Shown here piece after piece: positions 9,113 through 17,177 of a stretch of 64,000 nucleotides of DNA. This stretch comes from Deltaproteobacteria bacterium (GTDB lineage Bacteria; Myxococcota_A; Polyangia; Polyangiales; Polyangiaceae). Made by a program: the position numbers and the translations under genes. Positions within the stretch are counted from its first letter, which is position 1. The number at the start of each line of letters is the position of its first letter. The stretch spans positions 1-64,000 of the forward strand of contig JACRCQ010000027.1 in the NCBI GenBank assembly GCA_016218915.1. Direction: 5' to 3'. Under the pieces are notes generated by a model. That model worked only from the letters and a program-made list of their open reading frames with translations, did not search any database and was not told the DNA's origin.

Positions 9113-10342
9113 CTACCGACTCGCGCAGGAGCAGATCCCGGCCGCGACTTCTGCATCGGAAAACCCGATCCGATCACCACCAATCTCCTGCACCCGCTCC
9201 CCTCCCCTGCCTGCGATCACGACCACGTCGTCAGGCCTGGCGATGCCAAGGGCGTGCGCGATCGCCGTGCGGCGATCTTCCACCAGCTCGACGCTCGCGC
9301 GCCCCTGCCTGGCGCCCTGTGCGATCGCATCGGCAATCTTCGCTGGATCCTCACTCCTTGGATTGTCCGTCGTGATGATCACGCAGTCGGACAGGTCCGC
9401 CGCCGACCTGCCCATCAACCCTCGCTTGCCGGCATCCCTATCTCCCCCGCAGCCGAAAACGCAGATCACGCGCCCTGGTGCGTCGTCGATCAAGCTGCGG
9501 GCGACCTGCAGCGTGCGCTGAAGAGCGTCTGGCGTGTGCGCGTAGTCGACCACCACGAGCGGTGCCCTGGCCACGATCTGGAACCTGCCGGCAACGCCTG
9601 GGAACCCCTCGAGCCCACGCTTGATGGCGTCAGGGCTGTATCCAGCGGCCTCAGCGGCGAGCGCAGCTGCCATCGCGTTCTCGGCGTGCACGCTTCCGAT
9701 CACGGAAAGACGCAGGCACCCATCCAACCGGTCGGCCAGCGCCCCAGGGGCGAGCGTCAGCTCGGTGCCGCGCCTGCTCACCACCACGCGATCCGCCCAG
9801 AGACCTAGCGGAATCGTCGTGTCTCGCGACCGGCAGTCGCCGCAGCCGAAAGCCGTGCATCGAGCCGACGGCGGGGTGACCTCGCGCAACAGCGCGCTCG
9901 CCTCGTCGCACGCGTTGAAGATCGCTGCGCCGTCCGGGGGCAAGGTCATGAAGAGCTGCGCCTTGGCGGCAAGATACTTTTCCGGTGTCTCGTGGTAGTC
10001 GAGGTGGTCCCGCGACAGGTTGGTGAAGACTGCCACCTGCGCTTGCCAGTGATGGGCAAACCCCTCCGCGAGCGCCCGGGAAGTCGTCTCCACGGCAAGA
10101 GTCCGCACACCGGCCGCCACGGCCATGCGCAGCGTGCGGGCAAACCCCTCGACTGTCCCTTCCTCCTCGATCAGCTCTTCGCCAACCCAGGAGCCAACGG
10201 TCGTGACCCGTGCCGCAGGCTCACCGGAAGCCTCGACGATCGCAGCGACCATCGATGTGGTGGTGGTCTTGCCGTTCGTGCCTGTGATCGCAACCGTGGT
10301 CAGCAGCGACGCGTATCGCTCGAACTCATCCATGGACGCCAC
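9113..10342 (-). CDS. MurE-like Mur ligase lacking the N-terminal domain
   Basis: A 409-residue ATP-dependent amide ligase of the Mur family. The ATP loop GTNGKTTT lies at residues 21-28, followed by the central-domain landmarks NLSRDHLDYH and VDYAHTPDAL and the C-terminal-domain motif TTDNPRSEDP. In MurE, DNPR recognises meso-diaminopimelate. MurE is normally about 490 residues because of an N-terminal domain that binds the UDP-MurNAc-dipeptide; here the protein starts almost at the P-loop, and the preceding gene ends 22 bases upstream, so the domain is absent rather than miscalled. A housekeeping MurE is therefore unlikely; a cell-wall recycling or tailoring ligase is possible. Start is GTG at 10342 or ATG at 10333. 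Confidence 0.8.
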   Translation of the reverse strand: MASMDEFERYASLLTTVAITGTNGKTTTTSMVAAIVEASGEPAARVTTVGSWVGEELIEEEGTVEGFARTLRMAVAAGVRTLAVETTSRALAEGFAHHWQAQVAVFTNLSRDHLDYHETPEKYLAAKAQLFMTLPPDGAAIFNACDEASALLREVTPPSARCTAFGCGDCRSRDTTIPLGLWADRVVVSRRGTELTLAPGALADRLDGCLRLSVIGSVHAENAMAAALAAEAAGYSPDAIKRGLEGFPGVAGRFQIVARAPLVVVDYAHTPDALQRTLQVARSLIDDAPGRVICVFGCGGDRDAGKRGLMGRSAADLSDCVIITTDNPRSEDPAKIADAIAQGARQGRASVELVEDRRTAIAHALGIARPDDVVVIAGRGGERVQEIGGDRIGFSDAEVAAGICSCASR

Positions 10343-10364
10343 CAGCGGGTCGCGTCAGAGAGGC

Positions 10365-10787
10365 CTACTTTCCCTCTTTCGTGGGAGGCACAGTGCCAGG
10401 TAGACCTTCCTTGGTAGGAGGCGCGGTGCCGAGCCCCTCCTTGGTGGGCGACGTGCCTGGCGGCTTGGTGGTCATGGTGGGGGGCGCGAAGGACTTGACG
10501 CCGCCGCCATCCTGCCCCGCGGCAACGGGAGTCCCCTGGCCGCCGATAGCTCCTGGAATGAGGTTGCTCGTCGAGGACGACGAGGGGACCGTCGCGGTCG
10601 TCGTGGTGACGACGCGGGGACCAGGCACCGAGGTCTTGTTCGTGGCATTCGCAGGGGCGTTGCTTGCCGGGGCAGATGCCGGGTTTGTTCCTGGGTCAGG
10701 CTTGGCCTCTTCTGCCTTACTGCAGGACGCACAAGCCGCACAGGTCGCAAGCGCTGCCGCAAGAAATACTTCTCGTTCGATCTTCAT
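10365..10787 (-). CDS. Small Pro/Thr-rich lipoprotein
   Basis: About 140 residues. The start at 10787 is set by GAGGAG upstream and gives a signal peptide with cysteines in CAACASC; the acylated Cys is probably one of these. The mature part is almost entirely low complexity (Ala, Pro, Thr, Ser, Asn) and ends with three copies of a PTKEG-containing repeat. It is likely an extended, disordered surface or periplasmic tether. It precedes the MurE-like gene by 22 bases on the same strand, so the two are probably co-transcribed. Confidence 0.72.
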   Translation of the reverse strand: MKIEREVFLAAALATCAACASCSKAEEAKPDPGTNPASAPASNAPANATNKTSVPGPRVVTTTTATVPSSSSTSNLIPGAIGGQGTPVAAGQDGGGVKSFAPPTMTTKPPGTSPTKEGLGTAPPTKEGLPGTVPPTKEGK

Positions 10788-10982
10788 GAGCCCGCTCCTC
10801 GCAATCCGACAATCCGTGCGCCGGAACGGTCCATGATGCACGAAACCTTGTGGGATGACCAGGGGGTGCGCAAGCCCACACGGTTCCATCCGTACATTCC
10901 TGCACATGTTCGAGGCGTTTCACGTCGCCAGTCCGTGCTTGGGGCATCCGGTGGGGTCTTCTGATACGTTTCGAAATCGATC

Positions 10983-11693
10983 ATGCAAACCACGCCCTTC
11001 CTGCGCCCCACCGTCATCCAACACCTGCGCGCGTTCCTGGCTGAACAGGACCCGATCCCGCCCTGGTCGACCTCCGGCGACGTCCTCGATCACCTCTATG
11101 GAATGCTCCACGCTCGGCGCGATGACCCTGACTTCTGGGTGCGCCTGCGCGGGCTCTGCCAGGACCTGCAGGACGACCTCCGGCGCGGACGCGCCGAGGG
11201 GCTTCCGGCACGGGAAGCGGAGGTCCTGACCGATCAGCAGATCGCGGGGCTCATTGACGAGCTGCATGCTGCGTTGCGATCGAACGGTCACCGAAAGGGC
11301 CCTGGTGCCATGCGGGACCTGCTCGCAGGACGCAGCGCTGCGCTGGCAGCCTGCGTGACCGTGCTCGGCGCTGCGCTGGCGATGGGATGCAACCCGCGTT
11401 CGGCGGAGTCGCCCGGAACGCAGGACGCCCCTTCGATCAGCCCGGATCCAGCGCTGGCGGCGGCCCCGGACGCGAGCTCGAACACCGCGACCGATGCGCT
11501 GGTGGAGCTGTTCCGTGACGGCGCTCCAGATGACATCGCAGCGAAGCTGGAAGCCTTGGTGGATGGTGGCGTCGATGCGGTCATCGACGCGTCTGCGCGC
11601 GAAGCGGGTCGCCCTGGAGTCGCCAACAACCCGCCTCCCCGTCCAAAGCCCGTGGTGCAGCCGGTTCCCCGCTACAAGGGCGTAACGTTCTGA
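10983..11693 (+). CDS. Membrane-anchored protein with Pro-rich tail; possible RiPP precursor
   Basis: A 236-residue protein without a recognised family. Residues 1-109 are charged and helical with no signal peptide. Residues about 116-136 form a hydrophobic segment (ALAACVTVLGAALAMGC). The rest is low complexity up to an acidic helix (ALVELFRDG to AVIDASARE), then a tail of about 30 residues rich in Pro ending PVPRYKGVTF. The layout (leader-like part, short conserved-looking C-terminus) and its place 17 bases before two radical SAM/SPASM genes suggest a peptide substrate or its scaffold. An internal ATG at 11310 would start a lipoprotein-like product; the two halves share one frame with no stop. 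Function is inference only. Confidence 0.6.
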   Translation: MQTTPFLRPTVIQHLRAFLAEQDPIPPWSTSGDVLDHLYGMLHARRDDPDFWVRLRGLCQDLQDDLRRGRAEGLPAREAEVLTDQQIAGLIDELHAALRSNGHRKGPGAMRDLLAGRSAALAACVTVLGAALAMGCNPRSAESPGTQDAPSISPDPALAAAPDASSNTATDALVELFRDGAPDDIAAKLEALVDGGVDAVIDASAREAGRPGVANNPPPRPKPVVQPVPRYKGVTF

Positions 11694-11710
11694 CCGGAGC
11701 CTGACCCCTG

Positions 11711-12799
11711 ATGCTGCCCGCAGCACTCCGCAACGTGGAGCGGATTCCCAAGCACGTCATCTGGGAGATCACGGTCGCGTGCAACATGCGGTGCATCCAC
11801 TGCGAAGGGAGCGCCGGCAGAAGAGACCCGAACGAGCTGACCACGGCCGAAGCGCTCGCGCTATGCGATGACCTCGTGGCAGCCGGTTGCGAGCAGTGCA
11901 ACCTGTCCGGCGGCGAGCCGCTCCTGCGCAGCGATTGGGACCAGCTCTGCGCCCGCCTGTCCCGCGCCGGCGTCAAGGTTGCGCTGGTCACCAACGGCTC
12001 GCGTCTCGACGACCGCGCAGTGCGGCGCGCCGTCGATGCGGGCGTGTTCTCGGTTGCGCTGTCGCTCGACGGCCTGCGAGAGACGCACAATCGGATTCGC
12101 CCCTTTCGCTCACCGTCCGGATCCTCGTTCGACGACGTGATGGCGGCCATGGATCGCATCGCGCCCACGCCGATCGAGGTCTCGGTGATCAGCCATGTGA
12201 ATCGTTGGAACTTCGGCGAGCTGGAGGCGATTCATGCGCTGCTCGGGCAAAAGGGGGTGGAGCACTGGCAGCTCCAGCTCGGGGTTCCCCTGGGCAGGCA
12301 GCGCGAGATCGAGGCTCCCTACATGATCGAGCCGGGGCAGCTGCCGTCGCTTGCACAAAGGCTCGTGGCCCTGCGTGGCACGGGCGAGCGCCCTCGCCTC
12401 CGAATCACGGACACCATCGGCTACTACACCCCATGCGAGCCGATCCTGCGGGAGACTTCCAGCGGCGAAGCGAGCTTCTGGACCGGGTGCTACGCCGGAA
12501 TCCTGGCGGTGGGAATCGAGAGCAACGGCAACGTGAAGGGGTGCTCCAGCCTGCCGCACGAGTTCGTGGCCGGCAACGTCAGGGAGCGTCCCTTCCGCGA
12601 GATCTGGGCAGACGAGGAGGGTTTCGCCTACAACACGCGCTGGTCCGAGCAAGGGCTGACCGGATACTGTGCACGATGCGCCTATCGAAGATTGTGCCGT
12701 GCCGGCTGCAGCTCCCTGGCATGGTCAGTCACCGGCACGGTCTACGACAATCCCTTCTGCCTGCATCGCGTGGCCATGACCGGAGGGGACGCGAAGTGA
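11711..12799 (+). CDS. Radical SAM/SPASM enzyme 1
   Basis: A 362-residue iron-sulfur enzyme. The SAM-cleaving [4Fe-4S] cluster motif CNMRCIHC (Cys24, 28, 31) and the SAM-binding SGGEP (66-70) are intact. The C-terminal third carries SPASM/twitch-type cysteines: GCYAG, KGCSS, then CARCAYRRLCRAGC and a final FCLHR. SPASM enzymes of this type usually modify peptides or proteins using auxiliary clusters. The start has GGAG ten bases upstream. Its stop overlaps the start of the next gene as GTGA, so the two are translationally coupled, and it is clearly a paralogue of that neighbour. Confidence 0.88.
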   Translation: MLPAALRNVERIPKHVIWEITVACNMRCIHCEGSAGRRDPNELTTAEALALCDDLVAAGCEQCNLSGGEPLLRSDWDQLCARLSRAGVKVALVTNGSRLDDRAVRRAVDAGVFSVALSLDGLRETHNRIRPFRSPSGSSFDDVMAAMDRIAPTPIEVSVISHVNRWNFGELEAIHALLGQKGVEHWQLQLGVPLGRQREIEAPYMIEPGQLPSLAQRLVALRGTGERPRLRITDTIGYYTPCEPILRETSSGEASFWTGCYAGILAVGIESNGNVKGCSSLPHEFVAGNVRERPFREIWADEEGFAYNTRWSEQGLTGYCARCAYRRLCRAGCSSLAWSVTGTVYDNPFCLHRVAMTGGDAK

Positions 12800-13824
12800 A
12801 GTTCCTGGCGGCACCTGGGGTGTGCGTGTGGGAGCTGACCCTGGCCTGCAATGCAAGGTGCATTCACTGCGGCTCCGACGCGGGAAGGCAGCGGCCACGC
12901 GAGCTGACCCACCAGGAGGCGCTGCAGCTCTGCGATGAGCTGGCGCGGCTCGGCGTAGGAGCGGTGACCCTGTCCGGGGGCGAGCCGACGCTTCGGAAGG
13001 GGTGGGAAGAGCTCGCGACGCGTCTTGTTGCGGCTGGCGTGCCCGTGGACATGATCTCCAACGGGCTGACGCTTGGCCCGGAGACGGCCCGAGCTGCCAA
13101 ACGCGCCGGGCTTGCAAGCGTGACGTTGAGCGTGGATGGGCCGGAGGCCGTGCACGACGAGCTCCGGGGCGTGCAGGGCTCGTTTGCTGCCGTGATGCGC
13201 GCAGCTGCAGAGCTCGCCTCGGCGGGGCTGCCCGTGGGAGCCGCCACCCAGATCTCGACCCGCAATCTGGCCTCACTTCCTCAGCTGGAGGAGCGATTGA
13301 CCGGAGCGGGATTCAGCGGATGGCAGCTCCAGCTCACGGATCAGCTGGGTCGATGCAAGGAGCACCCTGAGCTTGCGTTGCCGCCCGATGCGGTGCCTGA
13401 CATCATCCAGTTCATCATCGCTGTGGCCGACAAGGGGAGACTGCCTGCCTACGGTGCAGACAACATCGGATGGATGCTGCCGTGCGAGCCGCTCCTGCGG
13501 TCGATGAGGCGCCCCACGGACAGGTTCTTCACCGGTTGCCACGCAGGGTTGTCGGTGATCGGTATCACCAGTGAAGGGACTGTGCGAGGGTGCCTGTCGA
13601 TGCCGCCCGCGTTCGACGAAGCGAGTGTTCGCGACATGCCCTTGGAGGCGATCTGGCGGGACCCTTCTCGGTTTGCCTACAATCGAGCATTCCGCGAAGG
13701 AGACCTGACGGGTGCCTGCAAGTCGTGCGCGTTCTGCAGAGTGTGTCGAGCCGGCTGCAAGTCGCTCGCGTGGGCTGCCACAGGCGGCGTCACGTGCAAC
13801 CCGTATTGCGCCCGCCTTTCATAG
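12796..13824 (+). CDS. Radical SAM/SPASM enzyme 2
   Basis: A 342-residue paralogue of the preceding enzyme, beginning at a GTG that overlaps the upstream stop codon. The radical SAM cluster is CNARCIHC (Cys18, 22, 25), with LSGGEPTLR following. SPASM cysteines are GCHAG, RGCLS, CKSCAFCRVCRAGC and a terminal NPYC. Both paralogues keep complete cluster sets, so neither looks like a dead partner, unlike some paired systems. They may act in sequence on one substrate or form a heterodimer. A GGAGGGG sequence precedes the start. Confidence 0.88.
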   Translation: MKFLAAPGVCVWELTLACNARCIHCGSDAGRQRPRELTHQEALQLCDELARLGVGAVTLSGGEPTLRKGWEELATRLVAAGVPVDMISNGLTLGPETARAAKRAGLASVTLSVDGPEAVHDELRGVQGSFAAVMRAAAELASAGLPVGAATQISTRNLASLPQLEERLTGAGFSGWQLQLTDQLGRCKEHPELALPPDAVPDIIQFIIAVADKGRLPAYGADNIGWMLPCEPLLRSMRRPTDRFFTGCHAGLSVIGITSEGTVRGCLSMPPAFDEASVRDMPLEAIWRDPSRFAYNRAFREGDLTGACKSCAFCRVCRAGCKSLAWAATGGVTCNPYCARLS

Positions 13825-13869
13825 GGGCTACAAAGAGGGATGCCGTGTTCCCGTCCTCGAAGGCCGGAT

Positions 13870-14868
13870 GTGTCGCACGATCGCAGGCCTGAGCGCGCGT
13901 CGCTGCCCGCCATTGCTGCTATCGCTTGTGCTCTGATCTATGGCTGCGCACAGGGTACGGAAGACAACGGTGCCGGGGCGTCTGCTGGCAGCGGCGGCTC
14001 GTCGGGCGCCGTGAGCACCGGCGGAGCAGCAGGCACGGCTGGCCTCGCTGGTGGGGGCGGCGCACAAGCAGGCGGCGGCGGCAGCATGCCGGCGGGATCG
14101 GACGGAGGACCTGCCGGTGCGGGTGGCGCTTTGACCGGCGGAGCAGCAGGCAGCGGACAGGGCGGTGTGGACGCGGGCACAGGAGGAGCCCCCACAGGAG
14201 GCGCAGCGGGCACGAGCACAGGAGGGGCTGCCGGCAACGGCGGGACGAGTACGGGCGGTACCGGCGGCACGAGCACTGGAGGGGCTGCGGGCAAAGGCGG
14301 CAGCGCAGGCACAGGAGGGGCTGCGGGCAAGGCAGGCTCCGCAGGCACGGCCGGCGCGGGTGGAACCGGCGGTGCTGGATGCCATCCGGTGATCAACGAG
14401 CTGATGGCCGGTACGAACCAATCCGCGTCCGACGAGTTCATCGAGATCTTCAACCCCTGCAGCGCAGCCATCGATCTGACCGGCTGGAAGATCATCTATC
14501 GCGCGGCAGCCGGGACCAGCGACGTGACGCTCTACACGTGGGCATCCGGATCCGTGGCCGCAAACAAGTACGTCCTGCTTGTGGGGAGTGCCTACTCAGG
14601 CACGCCGGCAGCGGATGGAGACCTCGCCAACGGCCTGGCAAAGGCAGGAGGCGGGGTTGCGTTGCGCGATTCGAGCTCGACGAATGTGGATTCGGTGGGC
14701 TACGGCACAGCGACCAATGCGTTCATCGAAGGCACGGTAGCACCTGTGCCGCCAGCGGCGGACACGCCGGGCAACTCGATTGCAAGGACGCCGAACGGCA
14801 AGGACACCGACGACAACAGCGCAGACTTCCTGGTCGCGACGGCGCCGACTCCCAAGGCGGCGAACTAG
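13870..14868 (+). CDS. Lamin-tail-domain lipoprotein
   Basis: A secreted protein whose signal peptide ends ACALIYGC. About 130 residues of GGxAGxGG-type linker join it to a C-terminal lamin tail domain (LTD) of about 150 residues, recognisable from VINELMAG, DEFIEIFNP and LTGWKI. LTDs are Ig-like folds found in bacterial surface and extracellular proteins, often with nucleases or adhesins; here no second domain is present. The GTG at 13870 follows GAAGG, while an ATG at 13840 is an alternative. It begins soon after the second radical SAM gene on the same strand and may be in that operon. Confidence 0.75.
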   Translation: MSHDRRPERASLPAIAAIACALIYGCAQGTEDNGAGASAGSGGSSGAVSTGGAAGTAGLAGGGGAQAGGGGSMPAGSDGGPAGAGGALTGGAAGSGQGGVDAGTGGAPTGGAAGTSTGGAAGNGGTSTGGTGGTSTGGAAGKGGSAGTGGAAGKAGSAGTAGAGGTGGAGCHPVINELMAGTNQSASDEFIEIFNPCSAAIDLTGWKIIYRAAAGTSDVTLYTWASGSVAANKYVLLVGSAYSGTPAADGDLANGLAKAGGGVALRDSSSTNVDSVGYGTATNAFIEGTVAPVPPAADTPGNSIARTPNGKDTDDNSADFLVATAPTPKAAN

Positions 14869-14880
14869 CTCGCACGCCCT

Positions 14881-17028
14881 TCACCAGACCCTGCACACCT
14901 GCTGACGTACCATCGGCTGGCCGGGCTTGCACTGGAACGCTTTCCAGAACTCGGGCATGTTCGACACCACGCCATTGATACGAAATCGCCCTGGGGAGTG
15001 CGGGTCGGTGGCAGCGTGCAGCCGCAGATCCTCGGGGCGCTCGTTGGTGCATGCCCATTGGGCCATACCGACGAAGAACCGCTGCTCGGGTGACAACCCG
15101 TCCACGGGCGACAGCGTCATCCCCTGCGTCGCACTCTTCCACGCCATCCACGCGAGGATCGTTCCGCCGAGATCCGCCACATCCTCTCCGAGCGTCAATG
15201 CGCTGTTGATGTGGATCTCGTCCACTACCACGTATTGCGCATACTGTTCCTTGATGCAAGCCGTGCGCTTCTCGAACTCCTTTGCATCCTGCTTCGTCCA
15301 CCAGTCCTTCAAGTCGCCACGCGCATCGAACTGCCGTCCTTCATCGTCGAAGCCGTGCGTGAGCTCGTGGCCAATGGTCGCCCCTGTGTTCCCGTAGTTG
15401 GGAGCGTCCTCCATCTTCGGGTCGAACAGCGGAGGCTGGAGCACGCCCGCCGGGAAGTTGATGTCGTTCATCTGCGGGTCGTAGTAGGCGTTGACCGTGG
15501 GCGGGGTCATGCCCCACTCGCCTCGATCCAGGGGCTTGCCGATCTTGGCCAGTTGACGTCGGGATTCGAACTCCATCGAGCGCTCGATATTTCCGGAGAA
15601 GTCTCCGCGCACCACGGACAGGGTGCCGTAGTCGCGCCACTTGTCCGGGTAGCCGACCTTGTTTCGAATCGCATGAAGCTTGGCGAGGGCCTGCTTCTTG
15701 GTGGCCGGGCTCATCCAGGTCAGCGATTGGATGTCCTGCTCCATCGCCTTCTCGATCCACTCGGTCATCCGCACGGTTCGCTGGCGGGTCTCGGCGGTGA
15801 AGGTCCTTCGGACGAACTCCTGTCCGAGCGCCTCGCCCAGGTCCCGATCCAGCCAGTTCACGCACTTCTTCCAGCGGGGCTGCTGCTCGGTCACCCCCCG
15901 CAGGTACTTGCGGTAGAAGTCGAAGCTTGCCTGCTCGAATGCAGCGGACAGGTAGGGCGCCCGGGCCCGCACCAGCTGCCACCGGAGATAGGCCGTCCAC
16001 GCTGCCAGATCTCGGGTCTTGAGCTGACGGCCGAGCTCCTGGAAGAACTTGGGCTCTGTGACGTTGAGCTCTTTGACGTCGCCAGCCCCCAATGCGGACA
16101 AGTAGGCGCTCCAGGAGAAGTCGGGTGTGAGGGCCTGGAGCTTTGCGACTGTCATCTTGTGATGGAGCTTGTGCGGGTCGCGCTTGTCCACGCGCGTGAG
16201 CGACGCCTTGGCGAGGTCGGTCTCGATGGCCATCACGATCTGGGCATGCTGCTGGCTGTCCGACGGGATCTCGCCGAGCAGCAGGAACATCCGCTGGAGG
16301 TGCTGCAGATACTTGTCGCGCGTCTCCTGGGATTTCGCGTCGGTCTTGACATAGTAGTCACGGTCCGGCAGGCCCAGCCCTGCAGCATAGGCAAAGGCGA
16401 TTACCTTGCTTGCATCGCCGAAGTCCTGTCCCGACGTGAACTGGAACATCGGATCCCCGCCGTGGGAAGGCTTTGCGCGAAGATGCATCCTGGCGAGGAC
16501 AGCGGGAAGGTCACCCACGGTCTTGACGGCAGCAAGCTCGGCCAGCGCAGGCTGCAAGGGCGCCAGACCTGACTTCTCCACCGACTCCGTATCCATGCAT
16601 GATGCGAAGTAGTCGCCGATCTTCTGCTGGACTACGTCGCGCGTGGCGACCGGCTTCGCAGCGTCCTCCAGTATCCCCCACAGATACTGCAAGTTCTCGT
16701 CGGCGAGCTTGCCGTACACGCTCCACGACGACTGGTCCGCGGGGATCGGGTTGTTTTTCATCCACCCGCCACAGGAGTACTTGTAGAAGTCCGTGCAGGG
16801 GTCGACGGATGCGTCCATCGAAGCGAGATCCAACCCTGGCGTGTACGGCAGCGCGCTCAAGGGGCGCTTGCCTGTGGGCAGGGGCGCAGGAGCAGCCACC
16901 AAGGGGGAGGCAGAAGCAGAGACGACCGGCAGCGGCTTGCTGACCGGATCGGGTTGTCTGAGATTCTGAGGCGACGGCGCACAAGCTGCGAGCAAGGTCA
17001 GACAGGCCACGAATGAGGTGATTTTCAT
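14881..17028 (-). CDS. M13-family zinc metallopeptidase (neprilysin/PepO type), lipoprotein
   Basis: A 715-residue endopeptidase close to the usual family length. The signal peptide ends LLAAC. The M13 N-terminal signature DPCTDFYKYSCGGW is near residue 77, the substrate-binding NAYY at 513-516, the zinc site HELTH at 554-558 with FDDEGRQFD after it, the third ligand in GEDVADLGG, and the family-typical terminal CRVW. All catalytic residues are present. It should cleave short peptides at the cell envelope. It is a single-gene unit between converging and diverging lipoprotein genes. Confidence 0.93.
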   Translation of the reverse strand: MKITSFVACLTLLAACAPSPQNLRQPDPVSKPLPVVSASASPLVAAPAPLPTGKRPLSALPYTPGLDLASMDASVDPCTDFYKYSCGGWMKNNPIPADQSSWSVYGKLADENLQYLWGILEDAAKPVATRDVVQQKIGDYFASCMDTESVEKSGLAPLQPALAELAAVKTVGDLPAVLARMHLRAKPSHGGDPMFQFTSGQDFGDASKVIAFAYAAGLGLPDRDYYVKTDAKSQETRDKYLQHLQRMFLLLGEIPSDSQQHAQIVMAIETDLAKASLTRVDKRDPHKLHHKMTVAKLQALTPDFSWSAYLSALGAGDVKELNVTEPKFFQELGRQLKTRDLAAWTAYLRWQLVRARAPYLSAAFEQASFDFYRKYLRGVTEQQPRWKKCVNWLDRDLGEALGQEFVRRTFTAETRQRTVRMTEWIEKAMEQDIQSLTWMSPATKKQALAKLHAIRNKVGYPDKWRDYGTLSVVRGDFSGNIERSMEFESRRQLAKIGKPLDRGEWGMTPPTVNAYYDPQMNDINFPAGVLQPPLFDPKMEDAPNYGNTGATIGHELTHGFDDEGRQFDARGDLKDWWTKQDAKEFEKRTACIKEQYAQYVVVDEIHINSALTLGEDVADLGGTILAWMAWKSATQGMTLSPVDGLSPEQRFFVGMAQWACTNERPEDLRLHAATDPHSPGRFRINGVVSNMPEFWKAFQCKPGQPMVRQQVCRVW

Positions 17029-17177
17029 GCGGAGCCGCAGTCTCGCACCCGCCCCGGCTGCGTTGCAAGCGCCCGCCTGATCTGCCCCCTGGATGCCGGG
17101 TGCACCGAGGTGCTATCCTCGATCGACTGCCAACGGCTCGTCGCCGGGCCGTGTGGCCCCTTCCGGGGAGAATGATC

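Noticed and set aside
13801..13900. Terminator or promoter between the second radical SAM gene and the lamin-tail lipoprotein
   Set aside because: No clear hairpin or promoter pair seen in the short gap, so operon membership stays open.
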